Source of the DNA: JANQHS01 sp965267505
GTDB taxonomy: Bacteria > Bacteroidota > Bacteroidia > Cytophagales > CCMP332
DNA length: 64,000 nucleotides
Reading direction: 5' to 3'
Assembly: GCA_965267505.1 (NCBI GenBank)
Contig: OZ254081.1
Coordinates: 2,418,001-2,482,000 of the forward strand
Numbering within the stretch: position 1 is the stretch's first letter; each line of letters starts with the position of its first letter. The translations under genes and the position numbers were made by a program. The notes below the pieces were generated by a model. That model was not told the origin of the DNA. It worked only from the letters and a program-made list of their open reading frames with translations, and made no database searches. This document shows, in pieces, positions 16,862-29,000 of this stretch.

Positions 16862-18640
16862 ATGCAAAGTAATTACCAAGCAGGAAGGGTTGTGCGATAC
16901 CTTTTCTTTGTTTTATACCTTACACTCATTGCCGTGATCCCTGAGGCTGTTGCACAGGTGACGGTACGCGGGGGAACCTTTATTCTTAGAGGCAGCAATG
17001 CTGTGTTCTCTTCTCAAAGACTTTATGTCCTTGAAGGTGCGACCCTTACTAACGAAGGCTCACTTTATGTAACCGATACATTCGGAATTAGAAACGACAA
17101 TTCCACCTTTAATAATAGCGGGGACTTCTATGCAGATAAGGCTGCTGTTTTTGATAGTGCTGATATGAACAATACCGGTACTGCACATATTTCTTCGGGG
17201 TTAAAGGTTAGGGACTATGCCCTGGATGAGGCAACCTTCTCATCTTCCACCGGAAATATTGTCTTCTTTGACACTGGCGATAAAATATTAAGGACCCACC
17301 GCTTAGGTCTTGTGGATCTAAACGAATTGGAGATGGCAGCGACGGGTGCTAGTTCAACTGAATTGAGAAGTAGTGTCCATGTAAATTCCCTGGTTCTTAC
17401 CAATGGATTGATCACCTATAATAACTCGGACGATTCGCTTTTGGTCAACCAAGGAGGAGTGATCACAGGAGGAAATGTAAATAGCTATACCGACTCCTTA
17501 TATAGGATTCCCTCCACCAGTGGAGTGGATCTCTATTTTCCTGTCGGGAATACAGGAAGTGCCGGTCAGTTCAGACCTATTGATGTTCTAAACATCAATT
17601 ACGTGACATTGGGGGATGACCCCATCATTAAGGTAAAATACCGCGAGAGTGTTGCCGGTTCCTATGACACCTTTGCCTTAGAGCAATTGGATAATTCGAA
17701 TTTCTGGGTGGTCAATGACCTGGTAGACTCGATGCTGGACTATACCGCAAGGCCCAGTTTTAGATCCGGAGATATTGTAACACTTGCGGATGCGATCATA
17801 GCCCAATCCAGAAATGAACCGAGCAAACTTTTTTATCCGATCGGTTATGAGAATGAATCGATTTCGGGAGACTCCGTTGCTGCAGAGGCCGCATTCTCCT
17901 CTCCAAACAATTCCATAATCGCCATTGGTCAGGCTAGCAAGATTAAGTTGGATGTAAATGTATTCCTTGGAGGAGCCATCAACGGCGATAACGATTCCAT
18001 GGAGACCAGCTTATTTGTCCAAATTCTTGATACCCTTGTCGAGAGGTTTGAGGAAATAGGTAGCAGCCAGTACCCCATGCTTCCTCAATTCAATATCCCT
18101 AATGGAGCAGTTGATGTTGTCAAAGTATACTTAAGAAATACCCCTACTGGGTCTAATGTTGATTCGGCCAGGGCTTGGTTAATGAATGATGGAACAGTAA
18201 GAGATTTTTTCAGCGGAACCAGAAGTTATCTGACTTTTGCACATGCTCCGGCTGGAAATTATCATGTGGTAGTTACTCATAGAAATCATTTGGCAGTAAT
18301 GTCCTCTGCTACAGCAAATCTTACGACTGCCATCCCAGGGTCTCCGGTGGATTTGACAGTTATAGGGAATGTGTATGGAGCCGCAGCAGGTTCAAACTCA
18401 TTTGTTTCCTACATGTGGCAGGGAAATACCAATGGCGACAGGGAAGTCAATGCCTCTGATCTTTCGGATGTTGAAGCAGCTTACAATATCTATCTAGGCG
18501 ATACCAATTTGGATGTGGGGTATTTGCTACAGGATGTGAATTTTTCGGACCCTTCTTCGGTCCAAGTAAATGTTGGCGATTACAATACTGTGATCAATGG
18601 GAACATAGGTATTTACTTTTCGGCAGTTCCAGGAATATAA
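16862..18640 (+). CDS. Secreted surface protein with dockerin-like C-terminus
   Basis: The start is set at 16862 because this ATG yields a clear signal peptide (residues about 6-27, ending EAVAQ); the frame is open further upstream, but that extension overlaps the divergent plsC gene. The mature protein (about 565 residues) has an N-terminal region rich in short N/S/T-containing beta repeats, then a beta-rich middle. Near the end, HVVVTHRNHLAVMSS resembles a domain common in Bacteroidota surface proteins. The last 75 residues contain two dockerin-like calcium loops, NTNGDREVNASDL and QDVNFSD with VNVGDYNTV. No T9SS sorting domain is present. It is 6 bp from the next gene, so they are co-transcribed. 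Function unknown; the dockerin resemblance is by eye. Confidence 0.7.
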   Translation: MQSNYQAGRVVRYLFFVLYLTLIAVIPEAVAQVTVRGGTFILRGSNAVFSSQRLYVLEGATLTNEGSLYVTDTFGIRNDNSTFNNSGDFYADKAAVFDSADMNNTGTAHISSGLKVRDYALDEATFSSSTGNIVFFDTGDKILRTHRLGLVDLNELEMAATGASSTELRSSVHVNSLVLTNGLITYNNSDDSLLVNQGGVITGGNVNSYTDSLYRIPSTSGVDLYFPVGNTGSAGQFRPIDVLNINYVTLGDDPIIKVKYRESVAGSYDTFALEQLDNSNFWVVNDLVDSMLDYTARPSFRSGDIVTLADAIIAQSRNEPSKLFYPIGYENESISGDSVAAEAAFSSPNNSIIAIGQASKIKLDVNVFLGGAINGDNDSMETSLFVQILDTLVERFEEIGSSQYPMLPQFNIPNGAVDVVKVYLRNTPTGSNVDSARAWLMNDGTVRDFFSGTRSYLTFAHAPAGNYHVVVTHRNHLAVMSSATANLTTAIPGSPVDLTVIGNVYGAAAGSNSFVSYMWQGNTNGDREVNASDLSDVEAAYNIYLGDTNLDVGYLLQDVNFSDPSSVQVNVGDYNTVINGNIGIYFSAVPGI

Positions 18641-18646
18641 TTTGAC

Positions 18647-19912
18647 ATGCGTTTGAGACTTACCATATCGATCCTCTCCATCTTCCTAAGCGGAAGTCTA
18701 GTTGCTGGGGTGGAATTCATGGCCGAGCAACAAAAGCTTGGTCAGGAAATCTTGGTGAAGATCTGGGTTCAGGGAACGAACGGAACCTCGGTTCCGCTTG
18801 GAGGAGCAGACTTGCCGATCAATGTCAACAAGAATGTTCTGGACTTGGCGAATGCCTACTTCGACACCAATCTTGGAAGTGCCTTTAATAATGTTTCGGC
18901 TCCATCTTCTTACAATGCTCTTGGCCTTTATAAGAATAAGGCCTTGGTAGTGAGGGTTAATGAGAATGCCACAGCTGGAGGAAATGGAGTGATGGTCGAT
19001 GCTACTCAAAAACTGGTGGCTGCGGTAAGAATTCCGATCTCAAGCATGTGTGAGAGCAGTACCATTAGCTGGAACAAGGACTGGGGACAGGTATTGAGAT
19101 TCTCAAACGACCAGTATACCCATTCCATAAAAGATCAGGTGACCTATACCACCCTGAATTCCACTGTTCAACTTTTTGTTCCTCCGATAACTCCAAGTCT
19201 ATCTGTTAGCGGACCAACCACCATTTGCCAGGGAGATATTGCCAGACTTAGCACAAGCAATCCTCAAGGATTTGATGTGGTATGGGAAAGAAATGGAACC
19301 ATTGTTTCTATCGGACCTGACACCCTATTTGCCACTTCTATCTCAGGTACCTACAGAGTGGGCATAAGAAATTGTGATGTCACGGAGTATTCTTCCGCAT
19401 CCTCAGTAGATGTGATCAATGCTCCTATGGTGCCGGCCATCACTGAGAACCAGGGTACATTATTCTCATCCTCAAATTCTAATAATCAATGGTATCTGGA
19501 TGGAGTGAAATTGACTGGAGCCACGGCACAGACCTTCGTTCCCACCCAGGGAGGAAAGTATAGTGTAGAGGTCAGCAATACTTGTGGTTCAGAAATGTCA
19601 GACCCCTTCCTCTATACTATCTCCAGCCTTGGACAAGGAGTAGTTGCAAATGAAGTTGGGGTATTTCCAAATCCATATTTCGGAAAGACCAAGATCTTTC
19701 TTGGCCTGGTTGATGAGGCTGATGTTTTGGTGGAAGTATATGACATGAGAGGGATCAGGATCAAGGAGATTGCAGATCAGCATTTGTTTTCAGGACGTTA
19801 TGAGTGGGATTTCTTTACCAAGGACATAGGTTTAGCCTCGGGCTCATATATATTGAAAATATTTGCTGATGGAAGGGTTTATACAACTACCTTGATCGAA
19901 GCGAGTAAGTAA
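18647..19912 (+). CDS. T9SS cargo protein with type A sorting domain
   Basis: 421 residues. A signal peptide (1 to about 20, ending SLVAG) is followed by a beta-sandwich region (about 22-180) whose strand pattern resembles cohesin-like domains and is related to the N-terminus of the giant adhesin downstream. One or two Ig-like modules follow (about 182-320, including GPTTICQGDIARL). The last 80 or so residues, from GVFPNPYFGKTKI through VYDMRGIRI to SGSYILKIFADG, form a type A T9SS C-terminal sorting domain. It should be exported by Sec, carried across the outer membrane by T9SS and fixed to the surface. It lies 6 bp after the previous secreted protein. Confidence 0.82.
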   Translation: MRLRLTISILSIFLSGSLVAGVEFMAEQQKLGQEILVKIWVQGTNGTSVPLGGADLPINVNKNVLDLANAYFDTNLGSAFNNVSAPSSYNALGLYKNKALVVRVNENATAGGNGVMVDATQKLVAAVRIPISSMCESSTISWNKDWGQVLRFSNDQYTHSIKDQVTYTTLNSTVQLFVPPITPSLSVSGPTTICQGDIARLSTSNPQGFDVVWERNGTIVSIGPDTLFATSISGTYRVGIRNCDVTEYSSASSVDVINAPMVPAITENQGTLFSSSNSNNQWYLDGVKLTGATAQTFVPTQGGKYSVEVSNTCGSEMSDPFLYTISSLGQGVVANEVGVFPNPYFGKTKIFLGLVDEADVLVEVYDMRGIRIKEIADQHLFSGRYEWDFFTKDIGLASGSYILKIFADGRVYTTTLIEASK

Positions 19913-19943
19913 TCAGAAAAAATTCTTGGACTGTGCTAAGAAA

Positions 19944-19977
19944 TTTGAAAAGGAATATGATAATTACTTTATTTTGG
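19944..19977 (+). promoter_or_regulatory. Candidate promoter of the giant adhesin gene
   Basis: In the 101-base gap before the adhesin, TTTG (19944-19947) and TATTTTGG (19970-19977, one mismatch to TAnnTTTG) are 22 bases apart, with the ATG 37 bases further on. Both spacing and composition fit the Bacteroidota pattern, but the motif is short. Confidence 0.4.
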
Positions 19978-20013
19978 CCGAAGGGATCAACCTTTGAAAC
20001 GTACTAAGCCCGT

Positions 20014-23000
20014 ATGCTGAGAAAAGTCTACCTGATCATATTAGCCTTATTCTTCGGGACTGCTTTTGTTAGTGCACAAACCTACCGTGCCTTTACAAAT
20101 CAGGGACTGGTAGACAGCAAAGATTCTCTTCGTATCCAGGTTTTCATCGAAAGTTTAACAGGTCTTCCTGATACACTGGGTGCTTCCAATTTTTGGTTCG
20201 ATGTAGATACCAATGCTCTTGACTTTAGGTTCACCAGGCTTGACAGGACTGGAGCAATTTTCGATGACGCCAATAATGCAGGAGCTTATCAGCCCATTAC
20301 TGCTGCCGTTAACGCTACCCTTGGGATCATAGGCATCAATGTAGTTAAAGAACTGGCAGGTTCGGACGGAACGCAGATCACATTGGCCCCACAATTGGTG
20401 GGTACCCTTGTAATTCCTATCAAAGGTGCTGTTGGAAAGTGTGATAGCAGTTCGCTTGATTGGAGAAGTGTTGTTCCGGTAGGATCCATACTTCAATATG
20501 ATAATACCCCCTTACCTGGGTTGACAAAAGCTCAACCCAACATTTTTCTACTAAGAGATTCCATTGGAGCTTCAATTGCTCCTGGAGTGGTTGGACCAAC
20601 CGATACCGTTTGTGCAGGAGACTCCATTCCGATTGCCATCAAGATCGTTGGAGAGGCTGATACGGTGAATGGGGATTATACCGTGGTAATGAATCCAGGG
20701 GCAGTTGTCTTTAATAATGTAAGGGCAACCGATACTTTGAATATGCCTCCAAGAGCTCCGGGTACCTATAATGATTATATGGTTGTCTCCATTACAGATA
20801 GTAATGGTTGTACAGAATTAGACGTGACTCATTTCCCTTTGACAGCCACATTGACCGTGAAAGCGATTCCGGTCATTTCAATTTTCCCTCAATCCGGAGA
20901 TCCTGGACCTTATTGTTGGAATGAAGTAGTGACCTTTGAAGTTAGTCCGGTACTTCCAGCTGACACTACCAGGTGGTCGCATTTTGCTGCTAATGGAAAC
21001 TTATTGCCACTTACTGATCAAATTGGATCGCCCTCAACGGCTAACTATACCTTCATTAATAACTTTTCAGGGCAGGACACTCTTTTTGTCGAGCTTGTGG
21101 ACGAAAATGGTTGTACTACGGGAGATACTCTGGAGATTGAAGTTAGGGATCCAAGGTTAGTCAACAACGTTTCAGATTCTTCCGGTAATTGTGGTGGACT
21201 ACGGGAAGCCATTGTTTATGCCAATGCAAATCCAGGCAATGACACCATAACCTTCGATATTCCAGGGGCGGGTCCTCATCTTATTTCCCCAATTTCTGCT
21301 TTGCCGCAATTGACTGATAATGGAACTCTTGTCGATGGCTGGAGTGAACCGGATTTTGTGACACCGGACCCCGTGGTGCGCATTGACGGAGGAGCTGCCG
21401 GACCGGCTAATGGAATTTCTATAACAGGAAATAGCATTCAGATTAGAGGTCTTTCGGTTACTGGCTGGACTGGAACTAGCCCAAATGGATATGGTATTGA
21501 GGTCCAAGGTGGCTCAAATAGCTGGATATATGGGAACTATGTAGGGCTCAATGTAGATGGAACTACTGTAAACACCAATAATCTTGGAGCGATTTTTATC
21601 GGACCTACAGCTGGAACCGGAAATATTCTGGGAACAAATGCGGATGGAACTTCTGATATAGCTGAGAGAAATGTCATCGCCCAAAGTGCCTCATTTGGTG
21701 GGGGAATTAGAGTAAGAGCGAACCTCAGCATAATTAAAGGGAATTACATCGGTGTTGATAAAAATGGTCTTCTGGCAACTGGAGGCTCCTCAAATACTGG
21801 AATCTTTTTAGGAAATAATGCGACGGGATGTGTAATAGGTGACAGCATCAATAATGGGGAAAATGTTATCTCAGGAAATGCAGGTGATGGAATTGTTTTT
21901 AATGCCGCCAATGATAATTATGTTGTCAGGAATTTTATTGGAGTAGGTGCTGATGGAATAAGTCCGGTGCCAAATGGTGGTACGGGCATCTCCTTTGTAA
22001 ATCCCGGAGCTCTTGATAATAAGATAGGATCATTCAGTCCGGCTGCAAAGAATATTATTGCCTTCAATGGAGCTAATGGTATAGAGTGTACCAATGCAAC
22101 AGCAGCTGATAATCTTTGGAGGCAAAATCTGATTTATTCAAATACGCTTCAAGGAATTTCGATCACTGCTGGACAAGAAAGTGTTGAGGTTCCCGAAATT
22201 GATAGTTTAAGAGCCTCAGATACGACCTTGTTTGGAACTTCTGCTCCAAGTGCAATTGTCCATATCTATGCAGATTCAGTAGATGAGGGGCAACAATTCT
22301 TAGTACGAACGACTGCGAATGGTTCGGGTAATTGGTCTACACCAATCAATATCCCTTCTATCGGTCCCGGTTTAGGCTTCCTTACCGCTATTCAGGATAG
22401 TTCGTCAAGCTCATCTGAGTTTTCCGCTCCCTTTGAGCTTTGTGTTCCCGTATCGATCTCCTACATCAACGGATCAAACAGTGATCTTAATGGAACAACG
22501 GATTCGATTGAGATTTGCGATGGAGAAAGTTTCACTGTTTGGGCTGATTCGGCGGTTATAGATCCAACGGCAAATGTTATATACGAATGGGATACAGATT
22601 TAGGATTTGGGTCGGCTACCAATAATGCTGCCCTAACCGTATCGCCATCGGTTCCAACTACCTATTATCTGAGAGTCTCAAGGGTTGGCCAGCCAACTTG
22701 CTTTGCTATTGATTCTGTCAGGGTACATGTTCATCCATTGCCTACTGTATCAATAAATGAGATCAGCACAGGCCCCTATTGCGAAAACGATACAGTTGAA
22801 TTATCAACAAATTCAGTCCCTGCTGCTGTAGGATACCAATGGTTACAGAATGGGGTTCCAATCGCTGGAGAAATTTCGGCAACATTATTTACTACTGACG
22901 TCGGAACCTTCGTTTATAATGTAGTCGATACAACCGCTGCTGGATGTTTTGATACACTTCAACCTGTGGGATTGACGATTACGATCAACCAAAATCCGGT

Positions 23001-26000
23001 TGTTTCAATCACCGAGGGAAGTCCACTTGCTTTTTGCAGGACGGGAGGGAATCAGGTTTTGAATGGGACAATTCTACCCGGTGGCACAGGAACCTGGTCG
23101 CAAACAAGCCCCAATGGATCATTGCAAGCTCCATTTGTTGCGACCTCGATTACCTACGATCCTTCGCTTGAGGTTGACGGCTTTATCGATACTGTTTTTT
23201 ATTCCTATACCGATGGAAACACCTGTTCGGATTCTGATACAAGTATTCTCACAATAACGGGTGCTCTAACTGTAAACAAAACCGTAGATGATAATACTTG
23301 CGGAACCTTAAGGCTGGCGATCAGAGAAGCAAATCTGGGTTTAGGCGATACGGTAAGTTTCAATATTCCAGGACCGGGTCCTCATCTGTTAACCGTTGAT
23401 TCTGCATTGCCATCAATTACCTCAGCAAATACCTTGCTGGACGGTTGGTCTGAGCCCGATTATGGATTCGATGGAATTCCTGAAGTTCAGGTTAATGGAG
23501 GAGGGGGAGCATATCCTGGACTTACTCTGGATGCCAATGGTGTTACAATTCGTGGTCTAAGTATCACCAACTTCGTAGGAGGCAATGCCGGAATTCAAAC
23601 CCTTACGGGAAGCAACGATAGTATTTATGGAAACTACATAGGAATAACTCCGGCAGGTGCTCCTGGAGGTAATTCCGAAGGAATCTACCTGCCAGGAACA
23701 GGAGGTCATATTATTGGTGATTCACTTGTATTCAGAAAAAATATTATCTCAAGTAATTCTGTCGATGGAATTAGAGTACAAAGTTCTGGTAACTACTTCA
23801 TTAGAAACTGGATCGGAGTTGGTGTTGATAGTATTTCCCAAAGGGCAAATGGAAATCATGGGATAAATTTCAGTAACACCAGCGCGGATAATAATGTGGT
23901 AGGAAACTTTGGGCCTTCCTTTAAAAACATCATTGCCTTCAATGGTGCAGCTGGTGTTAATGTTCAAAGTAATAATGCTCATGACAATATTTGGAGGAAG
24001 AATAGCATCTACTCAAATGGTACCGGAGGGATAGTGATTGTCGGAATTGGTCAGGGGGCTGTTCCACAACCAAGGATTGACAGCTTGGGTATTGATTCAA
24101 TCTTATATGGAAAGGCCCATGCGGGCGCAACTGTCCATATTTATGCTGATGGAAATGTTCAGGGAAGGCAGTATTTAGGAAATGTTGTTGCAGGAGGAGG
24201 AACCTGGAATTTTAATATTGACCCTTCAATTATTCAAGCTGGTTTAGATAGTCTTACAGCAATTCAGGATAGTTTGGGGAATAGTTCTGCCTTTGCAGAT
24301 CCGGTTCTAGTCTGTTTTGAGCCTGTAATTTCTTATGTTAATCCCCCAACGAATGATTCCATCATTGCTTGTGCTGGAATTGATACGGTCGTTTGGGCCG
24401 ATTCGATGACAATTGATCCGACTTTAACTTTCAGTTACAGGTGGGATACCATTAGTCCTGGGGGAGGCTTGGTAACAACCAATGCTGCTCTTAGTATTGG
24501 CAATCTTAGACCGCAAACCTATTATCTAACTGTAACCAGATCCCCCGGATGTGTTAGCTATGATTCTATTTTCGTAGATACCCTTCCTTCGGCTTCAATG
24601 GCAGATGCAGGAGTTGATTTCGATTCATGCGATGTAACACTGATAGGAATGTCCGCAAATACGCCGCTCTTTGGTACAGGAACCTGGACTCAACTATCCG
24701 GGCCGGTGGCAGTAGTTAATTCACCCAATGATCCAAATTCTACAATCACCATTCCTTCTCCGACCAGTGATACAGTCTTCTACCAATTCGAATGGATGAT
24801 CTCTTCTCTTTGCGATACTACTCGTGATACTGTTGATGTAACCATCTTTGATAGCCCTCAAGTCCCAATGGCAGGTGTGGATTTTGATTCTTGCGGGTCA
24901 ACTGCATTTTTATCTGGAAATACAATTACTACGGGGCTTGGACATTGGACTGCCTCCGGTCCCTCGACCCTTCTTTTCTTAGGCATGGATACTACCAATC
25001 CTAATGTGAGGATAGATATTGCAGGATTTGTAGGTTCGTCAGATACCTTCCAAGTTGTTTGGAATTCAATTAATGGAAGTTGCCCGGCATTAAACGACTC
25101 GGTCCAGGTCGTATTTCATGATACCCCAACCCCGCCAATGGCAGGGCCTGATATTGACACTTGTAGCAACAATGCAGTTATGGCAGGAAACCCAATTGCC
25201 ATCGGTACTGGGGCATGGGCATTTATATCTGGCACCTCTACTGTTACTATTGCAACGCCAAACGATCCAAATACTGAGATAAGTTTAGACGTATTCACTG
25301 GATTCTCGGATTCTGTTCTGGTAGAATGGACCTCTACAAATGGAAGTTGTCCTGTTGATGCTGATACCCTTCAGATCAAATACAATCAGGCTCCAACCCC
25401 GCCAATGGCAGGGCCTGATATTGACACTTGTAGCAACAATGCAGTTATGGCAGGAAACCCAATTGCCATCGGTACTGGGGCATGGGCATTTATATCTGGC
25501 ACCTCTACTGTTACTATTGCAACGCCAAACGATCCAAATACTGAGATAAGTTTAGACGTATTCACTGGATTCTCGGATTCTGTTCTGGTAGAATGGACCT
25601 CTACAAATGGAAGTTGTCCTGTTGATGCTGATACCCTTCAGATCAAATACAATCAGGCTCCAACCCCGCCAATGGCAGGACCTGATATTGATACTTGTGG
25701 GAACAACGCTGTCATGGCTGGTAATGCCATCACTTTAGGGACAGGCTCTTGGGCATTTATATCTGGCACCTCTACCGTAACAATAGCGACTCCTGGCGAC
25801 CCTACTACTGATGTTACTCTTGATGTTTTTACGGGCATAGCGGACTCAGTTTTACTAGAATGGACCTCTACAAATGGAAGTTGTCCTGTTGATGCTGATA
25901 CCCTTCAGATCAAATACAATCAGGCTCCAACCCCGCCAATGGCAGGGCCTGATATTGACACTTGTAGCAACAATGCAGTTATGGCAGGAAACCCAATTGC

Positions 26001-29000
26001 CATCGGTACTGGGGCATGGGCATTTATATCTGGCACCTCTACTGTTACTATTGCAACGCCAAACGATCCAAATACTGAGATAAGTTTAGACGTATTCACT
26101 GGATTCTCGGATTCTGTTCTGGTAGAATGGACCTCTACAAATGGAAGTTGTCCTGTTGATGCTGATACCCTTCAGATCAAATACAATCAGGCTCCAACCC
26201 CGCCAATGGCAGGGCCTGATATTGACACTTGTAGCAACAATGCAGTTATGGCAGGAAACCCAATTGCCATCGGTACTGGGGCATGGGCATTTATATCTGG
26301 CACCTCTACTGTTACTATTGCAACGCCAAACGATCCAAATACTGAGATAAGTTTAGACGTATTCACTGGATTCTCGGATTCTGTTCTGGTAGAATGGACC
26401 TCTACAAATGGAAGTTGTCCTGTTGATGCTGATACCCTTCAGATCAAATACAATCAGGCTCCAACCCCGCCAATGGCAGGACCTGATATTGATACTTGTG
26501 GGAACAACGCTGTCATGGCTGGTAATGCCATCACTTTAGGGACAGGCTCTTGGGCATTTATATCTGGCACCTCTACCGTAACAATAGCGACTCCTGGCGA
26601 CCCTACTACTGATGTTACTCTTGATGTTTTTACGGGCATAGCGGACTCAGTTTTACTAGAATGGACCTCTACAAATGGAAGTTGTCCTGTTGATGCTGAT
26701 ACCCTTCAGATCAAATACAATCAGGCTCCAACCCCGCCAATGGCAGGGCCTGATATTGACACTTGTAGCAACAATGCAGTTATGGCAGGAAACCCAATTG
26801 CCATCGGTACTGGGGCATGGGCATTTATATCTGGCACCTCTACTGTTACTATTGCAACGCCAAACGATCCAAATACTGAGATAAGTTTAGACGTATTCAC
26901 TGGATTCTCGGATTCTGTTCTGGTAGAATGGACCTCTACAAATGGAAGTTGTCCTGTTGATGCTGACACCCTTCAGATTAAATACAATCAAGATCCAACG
27001 GTTGCGGCTGCGGGTTCTGATATAGACAGCTGTAACAACTCAGTTGTGATGTCTGCAAACCCGATTACCATCGGAATCGGATACTGGTCATTTGTTTCAG
27101 GAACGTCTACTGTTACGGTGGCGGATACAAGTGATGAAGCAACCATCATCACTCTAGACGCTTTTACTGGAGATTCTGATACAATTCTGATGGCCTGGAA
27201 TTCTGAAAATGGTACTTGCTTGCCAACATCAGATTTAGTCCAAATTATATATCATCAGAACCCAACCATCGCTAATGCGGGTACGCCTAATCCCGATACT
27301 ATTTGTGGTTTGGGATATAGGATGTCTGCCAATGTTCCTGCCGTAGGAACAGGCCAATGGAATACCTTGTCGGGACCCGGAGCATTGGTATATGAAAATG
27401 GAGGAACGCTCGCTAATGATTCTGTTACAGCCACCCTTCAAGGTAGCTATGAACTTGAATGGACCATAAGCAATGGTAACTGTGTCATCAGCCGAGACAC
27501 ATTAACCTTGGTCTTTTATGATATCCCACCAACAGCGGACGCAGGAGGGGATGATAGTGTTTGTGCAACCCCCCCCACTTATACATTTGGAGCTGTTGAT
27601 GCTCCTGGATTCACTACTTATTGGACAAAGATAAGCGGGCCTGGTACAGCTATCTGGGGCGGAAATGATTCCACTTCCTTTTTCGCTAATGTGACTGTTT
27701 CCCAATTTGGAATTTATGAGTTCAGCTGGAACATCGAGAATGGAAATTGTCCACTTGAAGCCGATACTATTCAAATAATCTTCTATGAAGACCCAACCCC
27801 GGCGGTCGCTGGGCCGAACCCATTGGATAGTGCTTGTGGGTTGAGTTATGGCATGTTGGCAGATACAGTATTGGTAGGGCAGGGGCTATGGACCTCCGCT
27901 GCTGGAAATCCTGGTACAGCTAATTTCAGCAATGATTCTACCAATGAAAACGCCATTGTTAATGTTGATGCCTTTGGTGTTTATAAGTTCTATTGGACAA
28001 CAACCAATGGCGGAGTTTGTCCCCCGTCAATTGACTCTGTAAATATTCATTTCTTCGATACTCCAGACGATCCTAATGCTGGCTTTGATCAACAGGTTTG
28101 TGACACTTTCGTTACTCTATCTGGAAACGCAATTCTTCTAGGTCAGGGTACCTGGAGTGAGGTAAGTCCTGGAGGTAGGGTGAGCTTTGCTGATCCCAAT
28201 GATCCAACGACTACTGCAAGTGTCAGTTTGGGAGTTGCAGAGGATTCTTTAGTAGTAAGACTTTATTGGACAACAGTAAATGGACCTTGTCCTCCTGAGA
28301 TTGATTCTGTAGACATCACCTATTACAACGATCCAACGGATCCGGTCGCTGGCCCAGACCAGGCTGTTTGTGATACAGTAGTAACTCTAGCGGGTAATGC
28401 AATTACCTTAGGCCAAGGTACATGGATTGAGCTTAGTCCTGGGGGAAGAGTGACCTTTGGCGATGTTAATCTTGAGAATACAACCGCGTCCGTAGTTCTG
28501 GGATTAGCAGAGGACTCCTTACAAGTTGAATTATTGTGGAGGTCGGCCACAGTTGGATGCCCAACTGAAGAAGATACTGTTGTGATCACCTATTACAACG
28601 ATCCAACGGATCCGATAGCGGGTCCGGATCAGGCGGTTTGCGATACGGTGGTGACACTGGCGGGCAATGCCATCACGGCAGGTCAGGGTACCTGGAGTGA
28701 GGTAAGTCCTGGAGGTAGGGTGAGCTTTGCTGATCCCAATGATCCTACGACCACGGCAAGTGTGAGCCTTGGAGCGGCGGAGGATTCACTGGTTGTCAGG
28801 TTATACTGGACTTCAGCTACGGTAGGCTGTACTCCTGAGATTGATTCTGTAGACATTACTTATTACAACGATCCAACGGATCCGATAGCGGGTCCGGATC
28901 AGGCGGTTTGCGATACGGTGGTGACGCTGGCGGGCAATGCCATCACGGCAGGTCAGGGTACCTGGAGTGAGGTAAGTCCTGGAGGTAGGGTGACTTTCGC

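Noticed and set aside
25340..26884. Repeated short frames of about 69 codons on the plus strand and 60-82 on the minus strand within the array
   Set aside because: They recur once per repeat unit in other frames and are shadows of the adhesin coding sequence.
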